From assembly GCF_002214385.1 (NCBI RefSeq), contig NZ_CP014855.1, forward strand, positions 1 to 64,000: 64,000 nucleotides of DNA, given 5' to 3'. Source of the stretch: Thermococcus gorgonarius. Lineage in GTDB: Archaea; Methanobacteriota_B; Thermococci; Thermococcales; Thermococcaceae. Under the pieces are notes generated by a model, which had not been told where the DNA came from, made no database searches, and worked only from the letters and a program-made list of their open reading frames with translations. Below, piece after piece: positions 42,004 through 49,386 of the stretch (positions are counted from its first letter, which is position 1; each line of letters begins with the position of its first letter). The position numbers and the translations under genes are program-made.

Positions 42004-42066
42004 AGGGGGTAATAACCCGCCCAAGTTCATCGGCTCCGCCTTCGGCGGCACTCCCCGGGCGGAGGA
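42004..42066. other. GC-rich structured RNA element, strand uncertain
   Basis: Written on the plus strand, GGGGG at 42005-42009 can pair with CTCCCC (42051-42056), CCGCCC (42017-42022) with GGGCGG (42057-42062), and CCGCC-TTC-GGCGG (42036-42048) forms a tight inner hairpin. The two outer pairings interlock as a pseudoknot. On the minus strand it would be the leader of the EamA gene with a promoter at about 42087; on the plus strand an ATTATATA box at about 41972-41979 would start an RNA near 42004. It could be a riboswitch-like leader or a small GC-rich RNA of the kind found by composition screens in Pyrococcus. Confidence 0.5.
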
Positions 42067-42097
42067 GGTTGATAATTTCTTCCTAAAAGGCTTCCGG

Positions 42098-42349
42098 TCA
42101 GATCTCAATAGGTTGGTCAAGTCCTTCGAACCTTTCCTCGGGAGTTTCTTCATACTTGTGGCTGGCCTTAACGATAAGGTAGTATATGATGGCACCTATA
42201 AGGTTGAGGAACAGTGCCACCAGAATCCAGATAATCTTTTCAGCATCGGGCATCTTCTTTTGGTTTGTTATGACATCGTAGGTGACCCAGATCACTGATA
42301 TCAAGTTGAGAAGCCAGATGAGGGGGAACAGAGAGAACACCACAATCAT
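42098..42349 (-). CDS. Small PLDc_N-type membrane protein
   Basis: The 83-residue protein has two hydrophobic helices joined by a charged loop (YDVITNQKKMPDAEKIIW), then IIYYLIV and an acidic C-terminus. The loop and the WILVALFLNLIGAIIYYLI pattern match the PLDc_N domain found at the N-terminus of cardiolipin synthases and as stand-alone small proteins. Without the phospholipase D domain it has no catalytic centre; its role is unknown. GGTGATGGC precedes the ATG, and CTATTATATACC at about 42380-42391 on this strand is a good TATA box. Confidence 0.78.
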   Translation of the reverse strand: MIVVFSLFPLIWLLNLISVIWVTYDVITNQKKMPDAEKIIWILVALFLNLIGAIIYYLIVKASHKYEETPEERFEGLDQPIEI

Positions 42350-42430
42350 GCCATCACCCTTGCTTTGAGTTTAATTCATTGGTATATAATAGGATTTTGA
42401 AAGGAGGGAAAAGAAACAGATGGCAGAAGC

Positions 42431-43777
42431 TCACTTCTTGAGCTTCTCGCAGTTCTTAACCCACTCCTCAAGGACGTCCTTGAGCTTGGGCTGGCCGATT
42501 TCTTCGAGTTCGTACTTGACGCGAACGGCCGGCTTGTTGAGGTTCATGAACCTGCGGAGGTCAACGGGGGTGCCCATGACGACGACGTCGGCATCGGCTC
42601 TGTTGATGGTCTCCTCAAGCTCCTTGATCTGCTTCTTGCCGTAGCCCATGGCCGGCAGAATGACGTCGAGGTGCGGGTACTTCTTGTAGGTCTCGACGAT
42701 TGAGCCGACCGCGTAGGGCCTCGGGTCGATTATCTCCTTTGCACCGAACTTCTTGGCGGCGACGTATCCGGCGCCGTACTTCATGCCGCCGTGTGTGAGC
42801 GTTGGTCCGTCCTCAACGACCAGGACGCGCTTGCCCTTTATCAGCTCGGGCTTGTCAACGAATATTGGCGAAGCCGCTTCGATAACGGTGGCGTTCGGGT
42901 TGATCTTCTCAATGTTCTCACGGACCTTCTGGATGTCGTCCCTGTTGGCGGTGTCAATCTTGTTGATTATGATGACGTCAGCGCTCCTGAAGTTGGTCTC
43001 ACCTGGGTGGTACTTGAGCTCGTGGCCCGGCCTGTGCGGGTCGGTGACGACTATCCAGAGGTCGGGCTCGTAGAACGGGAAGTCGTTGTTTCCGCCGTCC
43101 CAGAGGATTATGTCGGCTTCTTTCTCGGCCTCGCGGAGAATCTTCTCGTAGTCAACGCCGGCGTAGACAACCATTCCCCTCTCGATGTAGGGCTCGTACT
43201 CCTCGCGCTCCTCGATGGTGCACTCGTACTTGTCGAGGTCCTCGAAGGTGGCAAACCTCTGGACGACCTGCTTCCTGAGGTCGCCGTAGGGCATCGGGTG
43301 CCTTATGGCAACGACCTTGTAGCCCATCTCCTGGAGGAGCTGGGCGACCTTTCTTGAGGTCTGGCTCTTTCCACAGCCGGTTCTGACGGCGGTGACCGCT
43401 ACTACCGGCTTGCTGGACTTGAGCATGGTGCTCTTCGGGCCGAGGAGCCAGAAGTCGGCTCCAGCGGAGTGGGCTCTGCTTGCGAGGTGCATGACGTGCT
43501 CGTGTGAGACGTCTGAGTAGGCGAAGACAACGATGTCAATGTCGTGCTCCTTGATTATCTTCTCCATGTCGTCTTCGCTCAATATCGGAATCCCGTTCGG
43601 GTAGAGCTCGCCGGCGAGCTCGGGTGGGTAGAGCCTTCCCTCGATGTCCGGAATCTGGGTAGCAGTGAAGGCAACGACCTCGTATTCTGGATTGTCCCTG
43701 AAGAACACGTTGAAGTTGTGGAAGTCCCTTCCAGCGGCACCCAAGATTAGAACCCTCTTCTTTTTCTTCTCGGCCAT
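42431..43777 (-). CDS. Cyclic 2,3-diphosphoglycerate synthetase homologue (COG2403 GTPase-like)
   Basis: The 448-residue protein has an N-terminal Rossmann-like part (VLILGAAGRDFHNF), then a P-loop in TAVRTGCGKSQTSRK near residues 130-144, and the G-protein-like INKIDTA. A C-terminal region with VEDGPTLTHGGMKYGAGY and the PRPYAVGSIVETY segment completes the family pattern. Relatives include the methanogen enzyme that cyclises 2,3-diphosphoglycerate to a thermoprotective anion. Thermococcales are better known for di-myo-inositol phosphate and mannosylglycerate, so the actual product here is uncertain. CATTTTCGTTCACCTCA upstream gives GAGGTGAACGAAA as ribosome binding site on this strand; GTTATAAGTG at about 43826-43835 is the TATA box. 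Confidence 0.83.
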   Translation of the reverse strand: MAEKKKKRVLILGAAGRDFHNFNVFFRDNPEYEVVAFTATQIPDIEGRLYPPELAGELYPNGIPILSEDDMEKIIKEHDIDIVVFAYSDVSHEHVMHLASRAHSAGADFWLLGPKSTMLKSSKPVVAVTAVRTGCGKSQTSRKVAQLLQEMGYKVVAIRHPMPYGDLRKQVVQRFATFEDLDKYECTIEEREEYEPYIERGMVVYAGVDYEKILREAEKEADIILWDGGNNDFPFYEPDLWIVVTDPHRPGHELKYHPGETNFRSADVIIINKIDTANRDDIQKVRENIEKINPNATVIEAASPIFVDKPELIKGKRVLVVEDGPTLTHGGMKYGAGYVAAKKFGAKEIIDPRPYAVGSIVETYKKYPHLDVILPAMGYGKKQIKELEETINRADADVVVMGTPVDLRRFMNLNKPAVRVKYELEEIGQPKLKDVLEEWVKNCEKLKK

Positions 43778-43966
43778 TTTCGTTCACCTCAAAAACCTTG
43801 TCCGTTGGTGTATTGGTCTTTACACTTATAACGGTTTTCGTTTAACAATGCAAGGTCTTGCTGGGATTTATTCGGCCCAAAAAGGGGTGAACTGAAAAAC
43901 ATTCAGGATGGGCTCGGATAACTGTTCTCCCGATTTACCCCGGCGCGTTGATAACTCTGGATGCCT

Positions 43967-44404
43967 TTATTTCCTAACATCTATAACCTCAGCATTCTGG
44001 TACTCGACGATTTTTCTAGGCTCTATCCGGAGCAGCCTATCGATGGCTCCACCTCCGCCTATAACGTACTCGTTTTCGAGAACCTTGGGATCAACTATTG
44101 TCCTGAGCGGAATACCAACCGGCGGGACTCCGCCGACCTCGTACCCGGTGAGCTCCTTTACCTCTTCCGGCTTCGCGAAGCGGCACTTCCCGAAGAGTCT
44201 CTCCAGCTTTCCCATGTCCACCCTGGACTCGCCGTCCACTATGACGAGCAACGCTTCTTTCTCGCTTATTATCACGAGCGACTTTATTACCTGCTTCGGA
44301 GAGGCTCCTGTCTCTCTCGTGGCCTGTTCAACTGTCTTCACAGGCCGTCCTACCTCGAGAATCTCGGCGCCGAGTTCTTTGGCTATCTCCTCAAGCTTTT
44401 CCAT
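43967..44404 (-). CDS. Aminoacyl-tRNA deacylase, YbaK/ProX family
   Basis: The 145-residue protein is a stand-alone YbaK-fold editing domain, with LGAEILEVGRPVKTVEQA, PKQVIKSLVI with the conserved lysine that helps hydrolysis, VDGESRVDMGKLE and GYEVGGVPPVG. Such proteins deacylate mischarged tRNAs, typically Cys- or Ala-tRNAPro. ATG 44404 is chosen because AGGAGGA lies seven bases ahead, while the nearer ATG 44410 is too close. It is divergent from an AlaX gene with a 70-base gap, so two trans-editing factors share one regulatory region. The 190 bases downstream of this gene's upstream neighbour (43778-43966) hold only promoter sequence. Confidence 0.88.
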   Translation of the reverse strand: MEKLEEIAKELGAEILEVGRPVKTVEQATRETGASPKQVIKSLVIISEKEALLVIVDGESRVDMGKLERLFGKCRFAKPEEVKELTGYEVGGVPPVGIPLRTIVDPKVLENEYVIGGGGAIDRLLRIEPRKIVEYQNAEVIDVRK

Positions 44405-44475
44405 CGTCATTCCTCCTGTCTCTTTAGGGCACAACCGTTAATAGGTTTTCCGCAAATACTGGAAAGGGGATGACA

Positions 44476-44934
44476 ATGTTTTCGATCGAAGTCAGAACTC
44501 ACACGGCCCTTCACGTGCTCAAGGGTGCCCTCGTTAAGGTTCTCGGCGAGGGAGCTAAGTGGACGGCTTCTACCTACGTCAAAGGCAACAGGGGAGTCCT
44601 GACGGTCAAGTTCGACCGGAAGCCCACTTTGGAGGAGATAGCCGAGATAGAGAGGCTTGCCAACGAGAAAATCAAGGAAAACGTCCCGATTCAGGTTCAC
44701 GAGCTTCCACGCGAGGAAGCCGAGAAGCGCTTCGGCGAGGATATGTACGACCTCTTTCCAGTTCCTCCGGAGGTAAAGATCCTCAAAATCGTCGTCATTG
44801 ATGGCTGGAACGTCAACGCCTGTAATAAGGAGCACACAAGAACGACGGGAGAAATCGGGGAGATAAAAATCCGGAAAGTTCGCTTCAGGCGGAGCAAGGG
44901 ACTGCTGGAGGTAAGCTTTGAGGTTCTGGACTAA
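44476..44934 (+). CDS. AlaX-type alanyl-tRNA editing protein
   Basis: The 152-residue protein is a short AlaX. It has the HxxxH zinc motif [13 protein letters not shown] near residues 8-20 and the second pair [13 protein letters not shown] near residue 115, which complete the zinc site of the AlaRS-like editing domain. It hydrolyses Ser- or Gly-tRNAAla in trans. The short form lacks the N-terminal glycine-rich domain and the C-terminal coiled coil. ATG 44476 with GGGG six bases ahead is preferred to ATG 44470. It converges on the LigB-like gene with six bases between stops. Confidence 0.88.
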   Translation: MFSIEVRTHTALHVLKGALVKVLGEGAKWTASTYVKGNRGVLTVKFDRKPTLEEIAEIERLANEKIKENVPIQVHELPREEAEKRFGEDMYDLFPVPPEVKILKIVVIDGWNVNACNKEHTRTTGEIGEIKIRKVRFRRSKGLLEVSFEVLD

Positions 44935-44940
44935 TGCTTA

Positions 44941-45729
44941 TCATCTTCTCACCCATAGCGCTCCGGCCATGCCGAAGTACGTTGGACAGGCGTAGGCGCT
45001 CTCCCTAAGCTCAAATTCTCCAACCTTCATAGCTCCAAGCATCATGAGCATCTGCCAGTAGCTGTCAACTAAAGCCTTGTTCACCAGCTCCTCGGGGATT
45101 TCTGGGAGCTCCTCGAGGCGGTTCTCGTTGATGAGCTTCATAATAAGCCTGTCATACTCCTCGCTCTCCTTCCTGTATCCATAGGGCCCGTTCTCGTCGT
45201 GCGCGTGCCCGTGGTCGGCGCTGATTACCAGGGCAACCCTCTTCTCGCTCCCCTCAAGGACTCTTCCCAGGATTTCTCCGGACCTCACGAGGGGTTCCCT
45301 GTCAATTCCCCTCGACGGCGTCATCAAGACTAAGAGTTTTTTCTCAAGGAACTGGAGCGGGATAAGCTCCCCCCAGCTGAGGGGCCATCTCGAGTATTGG
45401 CCACTCCTGCTGGCGAAGTTCAAATCAACTATCGGAATTCCTGCATCTTTTTCAGCCCTGCAGATTTTCTCGGCCAGTTCCCTGTCAGTCTTCCACTCTC
45501 CCGGAAGTTCTTTTCCCTCGAAGCCGAGCCACGAAATCAGGTTTTCCGCCATAACAACGCCGAGGTGGTCACTCATCCTCACGTTGTGCGGGCTGACGAG
45601 CACGTAGGAGTCAACGCTGGCGAAAGCTTTTCCGATGTCCCTAAGGACTTCCGCCAGCTTTCTCGTCTCATCATCGGGCGGTTCCAAAACCGGGTTGCCG
45701 TGGGGCATCAAACCTATTCCGACGAGCAT
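44941..45729 (-). CDS. Class III extradiol dioxygenase-like (LigB/MEMO fold) protein
   Basis: The 262-residue protein has the LigB-type fold markers: GIGLMPHGNPVLEPP with the first metal histidine, YVLVSPHNVRMSDH with the second, and VALVISADHGHAHDENGPYGY near the C-terminus with further histidines. Classical members open aromatic rings with iron; related MEMO proteins bind copper or iron and are linked to redox control. No aromatic degradation genes are near, so the natural reaction is unknown. The ATG at 45729 follows GAGGTGATGG. Start and the threonine synthase stop lie within a few bases of each other, so the pair is cotranscribed. Confidence 0.8.
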   Translation of the reverse strand: MLVGIGLMPHGNPVLEPPDDETRKLAEVLRDIGKAFASVDSYVLVSPHNVRMSDHLGVVMAENLISWLGFEGKELPGEWKTDRELAEKICRAEKDAGIPIVDLNFASRSGQYSRWPLSWGELIPLQFLEKKLLVLMTPSRGIDREPLVRSGEILGRVLEGSEKRVALVISADHGHAHDENGPYGYRKESEEYDRLIMKLINENRLEELPEIPEELVNKALVDSYWQMLMMLGAMKVGEFELRESAYACPTYFGMAGALWVRR

Positions 45730-45734
45730 TTCCA

Positions 45735-46889
45735 TCACCTCAGGCAGTTTTCAAGCCCTTCGAGGGGGCATTCCACTATTTTGCCACCCTCTACATGAGA
45801 AAGCGTCTTCAGCCCGGAGCCGGTGAGAATGGAGACGACATTTGAACCCTCGGAAATAACGCCGCTCTCGGTGAGCTTCTCCAGCGCGGCCACTCCGGTT
45901 GCACTTGCTGGCTGGACGAAGAGGCCCTCACTGGCCAGCTTTCTCTGGGCCTCGATTATCTCCTCGTCGCTCACGGAAACGCAGAGCCAGCCAAACTCGC
46001 GGAGAAGCTTTAGGACCGCGTTCCCGCTCGGCGGGTAAGGGTTAGCTATGGCCTTGGCTATTGTCTTCGGGTTTTCAAAGCGCTCTATCTTCTCCCTCCC
46101 CTCCTTGAACGCCCTGCATATCGGCGAACAGCCCTCGGCCTGCACCGCAATGAGGGTTGGCAGTTCCTCAATCAGCCCGATTTCCTTCAGTTCGATGAAG
46201 CCCTTCGCTATTCCCCTGAAGAGGCCGCCTGAGCTTGTCGGGATTAGAACGTAGTCCGGGATTAACTCTTCGGCTATCTCGAAGGCTATCCCCTTGTAGC
46301 CCTCGACTCTGAAGGGGTTGTCTGAGTTTATGAAATAAACACCAAGCCGTTCTCCCAGCTTCAGGCTCTCGAAGTAAAGCCTCCCGTAGTCACCTCTAAC
46401 CCTTATCACGTCCCCACCGTAAACTGAAACGGCTCTCAGCTTTTCGTCGCTCGCGTTTTCCGAGACGAGGATTTTTGCATCAAGACCAAAGCGCGAGGCA
46501 TAGGCAGAAACGCTCGCCGCCATGTTGCCGGTCGAGACCGTTCCGACGGCCTTATAGCCCGCTTTGAGAGCGTAGCTCATCGTCAGAAACGTCCCCCTGT
46601 CTTTGAAGCTCCAAGTTGGATTTACAGTCTCGTTCTTGAGGTAGAGCTTTACTCCAAGTTCCTTTCCGATTCTGGACTTAACTAATGGGGTATCACCCTC
46701 TCCGAGCGAAAGCTCCAAGGCAGGTTCAACTGGCCAGAAGTCCCAGAAGCGTTCCCAGACGGTTTTGCCTATGTAAGGTTCTCCCTCAAAGAGTTCGAAC
46801 TCAACGGGCTCACCGCAGGAACAGCGCTGAACGGGCTCATTGTATTCAGCCCCACAGATCGGGCAGATTAACTTCGGTTTCGTTTTCAT
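45735..46889 (-). CDS. thrC: Threonine synthase
   Basis: The 384-residue PLP enzyme has an N-terminal zinc ribbon (CPICGAEYNEPVQRCSCG), a fold type II core with the cofactor lysine in NPTWSFKDRGT, the phosphate-binding loop TGNMAAS and PTSSGGLFRG. It converts O-phosphohomoserine to threonine. The family branch with a zinc ribbon is common in archaea. The gene's start lies 44 bases inside the 3' end of the upstream membrane zincin gene, an unusually long same-strand overlap. No other threonine pathway gene (homoserine kinase, dehydrogenase) lies in the window. Confidence 0.92.
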   Translation of the reverse strand: MKTKPKLICPICGAEYNEPVQRCSCGEPVEFELFEGEPYIGKTVWERFWDFWPVEPALELSLGEGDTPLVKSRIGKELGVKLYLKNETVNPTWSFKDRGTFLTMSYALKAGYKAVGTVSTGNMAASVSAYASRFGLDAKILVSENASDEKLRAVSVYGGDVIRVRGDYGRLYFESLKLGERLGVYFINSDNPFRVEGYKGIAFEIAEELIPDYVLIPTSSGGLFRGIAKGFIELKEIGLIEELPTLIAVQAEGCSPICRAFKEGREKIERFENPKTIAKAIANPYPPSGNAVLKLLREFGWLCVSVSDEEIIEAQRKLASEGLFVQPASATGVAALEKLTESGVISEGSNVVSILTGSGLKTLSHVEGGKIVECPLEGLENCLR

Positions 46890-48015
46890 GGGTTTTAACC
46901 TCCGGCAGGTTTTTCACACTCTTCAAAACTACGGTTTCACCGTTTTGCCTTATTGAAAAGCTGGCGTAGTTGCTGTTTGATGATAACGTCTTGAGAAGAT
47001 CGGCAAATGATCTGGCATGGCTTTCGTCCTCAAAAACGACTTCCCAGATCAGTATCCTGGTGGTGGTTCCGTTTTCGGTTAAGTCCACCAGGATGAGCCA
47101 GTCCCCCGTCCATGCCTTTGCTATCTCCATGGCTGTGTCCCTGGAATAGTTGTGGCTCCAGTAAAGCAGGAAGACGTAATAGGCTCCCATCCTGCTCGAG
47201 TACTTTACGCTGAGGTTTTCTGGAAGCTGTTTTTCGACCTCGTGCTTGATATTTACCGGCGTCCAGTTTTCCAGGTAGAGGTTTGGGAACATGACCTCCT
47301 TGGTGGTGTTTGGCAGGTGGGAGTACATCCCGTTTACTAGCTCCCATCCTCCCTTCCTGTAGAGGTACTCCACAAAGCGATCGCCGAAAACGTAGGGAAA
47401 TATCCCCAGGCCGGTGACTGGGTCCCTCGTGTAGAGGTCCGTTATCTTGTGAATGGGTATGCCGGTTTTGTTGCAGTAGAGGTCAGCCACCAGGTCTGCA
47501 TCTCCCTCTATCGCGGCCTGTATTGCCTTCGTGGTGTCAAGTGTTGGCCCTCCGTAGGGGGCGTCGAACCACTGCTTCTGAAGAACGTGAACCGACTCGT
47601 GGGCGATTACCCTCCTGGCCGTATTAACGTCCCCGAAAAAGTTCTCCCTTATGATGTAGATCTTATCCCCCACCGTTGCGGCTATCCATCCAAGATCCTG
47701 CTCAACTTTCTCATGAACGTAGGGGTAGTCCGGCGGGAGTAGAAGGCTCATCTTGTACACATCTTCCTCTAACCTCATCCTATCTATATCGGGCTTTCCG
47801 GGCTTGAAGAGCTCCCTTGCCTCCATCTTTGTGAGAACTATTATTGTCGGCTGCTCCTTAAACTGCAGGTTCCTGATGTTCTCTACTTCCTTCAGTATCT
47901 TTGAGACCTCTGAAAGGACCGTTTCACTGTCTTGGCTGTTTATCTCCGTTGCGGCCCAGAGGCCTATGGCAATGAGTACCACCAGTCCAACTGCAAGGAT
48001 CTTTTTTGATATCAT
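46846..48015 (-). CDS. Membrane-anchored zincin-type metalloprotease-like protein
   Basis: The 389-residue protein has one N-terminal hydrophobic helix (residues about 6-22) and an extracellular part with VIAHESVHVLQKQW, an HExxH zinc motif, followed 25-30 residues later by AAIEGDADLVADLY. The glutamate of EGDAD is a likely third ligand, giving a gluzincin-like site. The C-terminal 100 residues include a beta-rich domain with ILIWEVVFEDESHARSFADLL. Family is not recognised beyond this. A TATA box (CTTAAATATTTC, about 48035-48045) lies 25 bases before ATG 48015 and no ribosome binding site is seen, so the mRNA is probably leaderless. The end overlaps thrC by 44 bases. Confidence 0.75.
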   Translation of the reverse strand: MISKKILAVGLVVLIAIGLWAATEINSQDSETVLSEVSKILKEVENIRNLQFKEQPTIIVLTKMEARELFKPGKPDIDRMRLEEDVYKMSLLLPPDYPYVHEKVEQDLGWIAATVGDKIYIIRENFFGDVNTARRVIAHESVHVLQKQWFDAPYGGPTLDTTKAIQAAIEGDADLVADLYCNKTGIPIHKITDLYTRDPVTGLGIFPYVFGDRFVEYLYRKGGWELVNGMYSHLPNTTKEVMFPNLYLENWTPVNIKHEVEKQLPENLSVKYSSRMGAYYVFLLYWSHNYSRDTAMEIAKAWTGDWLILVDLTENGTTTRILIWEVVFEDESHARSFADLLKTLSSNSNYASFSIRQNGETVVLKSVKNLPEVKTHENETEVNLPDLWG

Positions 48016-48078
48016 CGAGTTCAATTTGGTGGGGAAATATTTAAGTTCACCTCACCGAAAAAGATGCGGTGAGATGAC

Positions 48079-48714
48079 ATGAGGATAATATGGTACGGTC
48101 ATTCGTGCTTTTGGGTGGAGACCAACGGCGTGAAAATTCTGATAGACCCTTACCCTGAAGTTGAAGACGACGAGATAGGGGACGTCGACTACATACTGAT
48201 AACCCACGAGCACACCGACCACTACGGTAAGGTTGAGCTTCTCTCCAGGCTTAGGGATGCCACGGTTATAGGTCCAAAGACTGTCTATATGATGGCCGTG
48301 GCCGATGGAGTAACAAAGGTGAGGGAAATCCAGGCCGGCGAGACAATAGAGCTTGGAAACGGCGTTAGAGTAACGGCGATATTCATGGAGCACCCCTCAA
48401 GCCAGTATCCCCTTGGCTACCTCATAGAGGGGGACAAAAGGCTTTTCCACACCGGAGACACGTACCCCTTCCCGGCACTCCAGAACCTCCGGGGGAGCGT
48501 GGATATCCTCATGGTTCCGATAAGCGGCCGCTCAACTGCCAATGAGAGGGAAGCTGCCCAGATAGTTGAGGACATAAGGCCGAGGATCGTCATTCCAATG
48601 CACTATGGGGTTTATAGCAGCGCCTCTCCCGAAAAGCTGGTTGAAGAACTGAGGAAGCGCAGGGTCTTTGCCCTTGTCAAAGTCCTCAAACCTGGCGAGG
48701 AGTTCGTGGTCTAG
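48079..48714 (+). CDS. UPF0173 metal-dependent hydrolase (metallo-beta-lactamase fold)
   Basis: The 211-residue protein begins [21 protein letters not shown] and contains THEHTDHYG (HxHxDH), HTGDTYPF and IPMHYGVY, the full metallo-beta-lactamase metal set in the UPF0173 variant. The family's substrates are unknown; relatives hydrolyse phosphodiesters or lactones. GGTGAGATGAC precedes the ATG, and AAATATTTAAG in the 63-base divergent region serves as TATA box here and, on the other strand, for the zincin gene. The radB gene starts nine bases after the stop, suggesting a small operon. Confidence 0.9.
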   Translation: MRIIWYGHSCFWVETNGVKILIDPYPEVEDDEIGDVDYILITHEHTDHYGKVELLSRLRDATVIGPKTVYMMAVADGVTKVREIQAGETIELGNGVRVTAIFMEHPSSQYPLGYLIEGDKRLFHTGDTYPFPALQNLRGSVDILMVPISGRSTANEREAAQIVEDIRPRIVIPMHYGVYSSASPEKLVEELRKRRVFALVKVLKPGEEFVV

Positions 48715-48723
48715 GTGTGATCC

Positions 48724-49386
48724 ATGCTGTCCACCGGAACCAGGGCCCTCGATGAACTCCTTGGGGGAGGCTTTGCTCCGGGAATCCTGACCCAGATTTA
48801 CGGCCCCTATGCTTCCGGAAAAACTACTCTGGCTATCCAAGTTGGCCTTTTGAGCGGGGGGAAGGTTGCTTACGTCGATACCGAGGGTGGTTTTTCTCCG
48901 GAGAGGCTTTCCCAGATAGCCGAGCTCAGGGGCTTTGACCCGGAGGAGGCGCTTTCGCGCTTCGTGCTTTTTTATCCCGGTGATTTCAAGGAGCAGCGGA
49001 GGATTATAGGATCCCTGAAAAAGATCGTCAATGGAGGCTTTTCTTTAGTCGTAGTGGACTCCATAACCGCCCACTACAGGGCAGAAGAGGACTGGCGCTC
49101 CCTGAACGTTGAGTTGAGCAAGCAGCTTCAGGTTCTCCTCTGGATAGCCAGGAAAAACTCGATTCCCGTCTTGGTAATCAATCAGGTTCACTTCGACAGT
49201 AGAACCGAGCGAACGAGGCCGGTTGCGGAGCAAACCCTTGGCTACAGGTGTAAGGACATCCTTCGCCTCGACAGGCTGCCGACTCCCGGGAGAAGGGTTG
49301 CCGTCCTTGAGAGGCACCGGTTCAGGCCTGAAGGGCTGATGGCATACTTTAGAATAACAGAGAAGGGAATAGAGGATGTTATCTGA
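48724..49386 (+). CDS. radB: DNA repair and recombination protein RadB
   Basis: The 220-residue protein is a compact RecA-family ATPase without the N-terminal helix-hairpin-helix domain of RadA: TGTRALDELLGGGFAPG, Walker A GPYASGKTT, VAYVDTEGGFSPERL and Walker B SLVVVDSITAHYR. RadB is a RadA paralogue that assists recombination, interacts with Hjc and DNA polymerase, and has little strand exchange activity itself. It is downstream of the UPF0173 gene by nine bases. Its 3' end overlaps the convergent DUF234 ATPase gene by eight bases. Confidence 0.95.
   Translation: MLSTGTRALDELLGGGFAPGILTQIYGPYASGKTTLAIQVGLLSGGKVAYVDTEGGFSPERLSQIAELRGFDPEEALSRFVLFYPGDFKEQRRIIGSLKKIVNGGFSLVVVDSITAHYRAEEDWRSLNVELSKQLQVLLWIARKNSIPVLVINQVHFDSRTERTRPVAEQTLGYRCKDILRLDRLPTPGRRVAVLERHRFRPEGLMAYFRITEKGIEDVI

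Noticed and set aside
42004-42066. Assignment of the structured element as a fluoride, manganese or TPP riboswitch, or as an H/ACA RNA
   Set aside because: Conserved cores of those classes as I remember them do not align, and there is no ACA end; kept only as an unassigned structured element.
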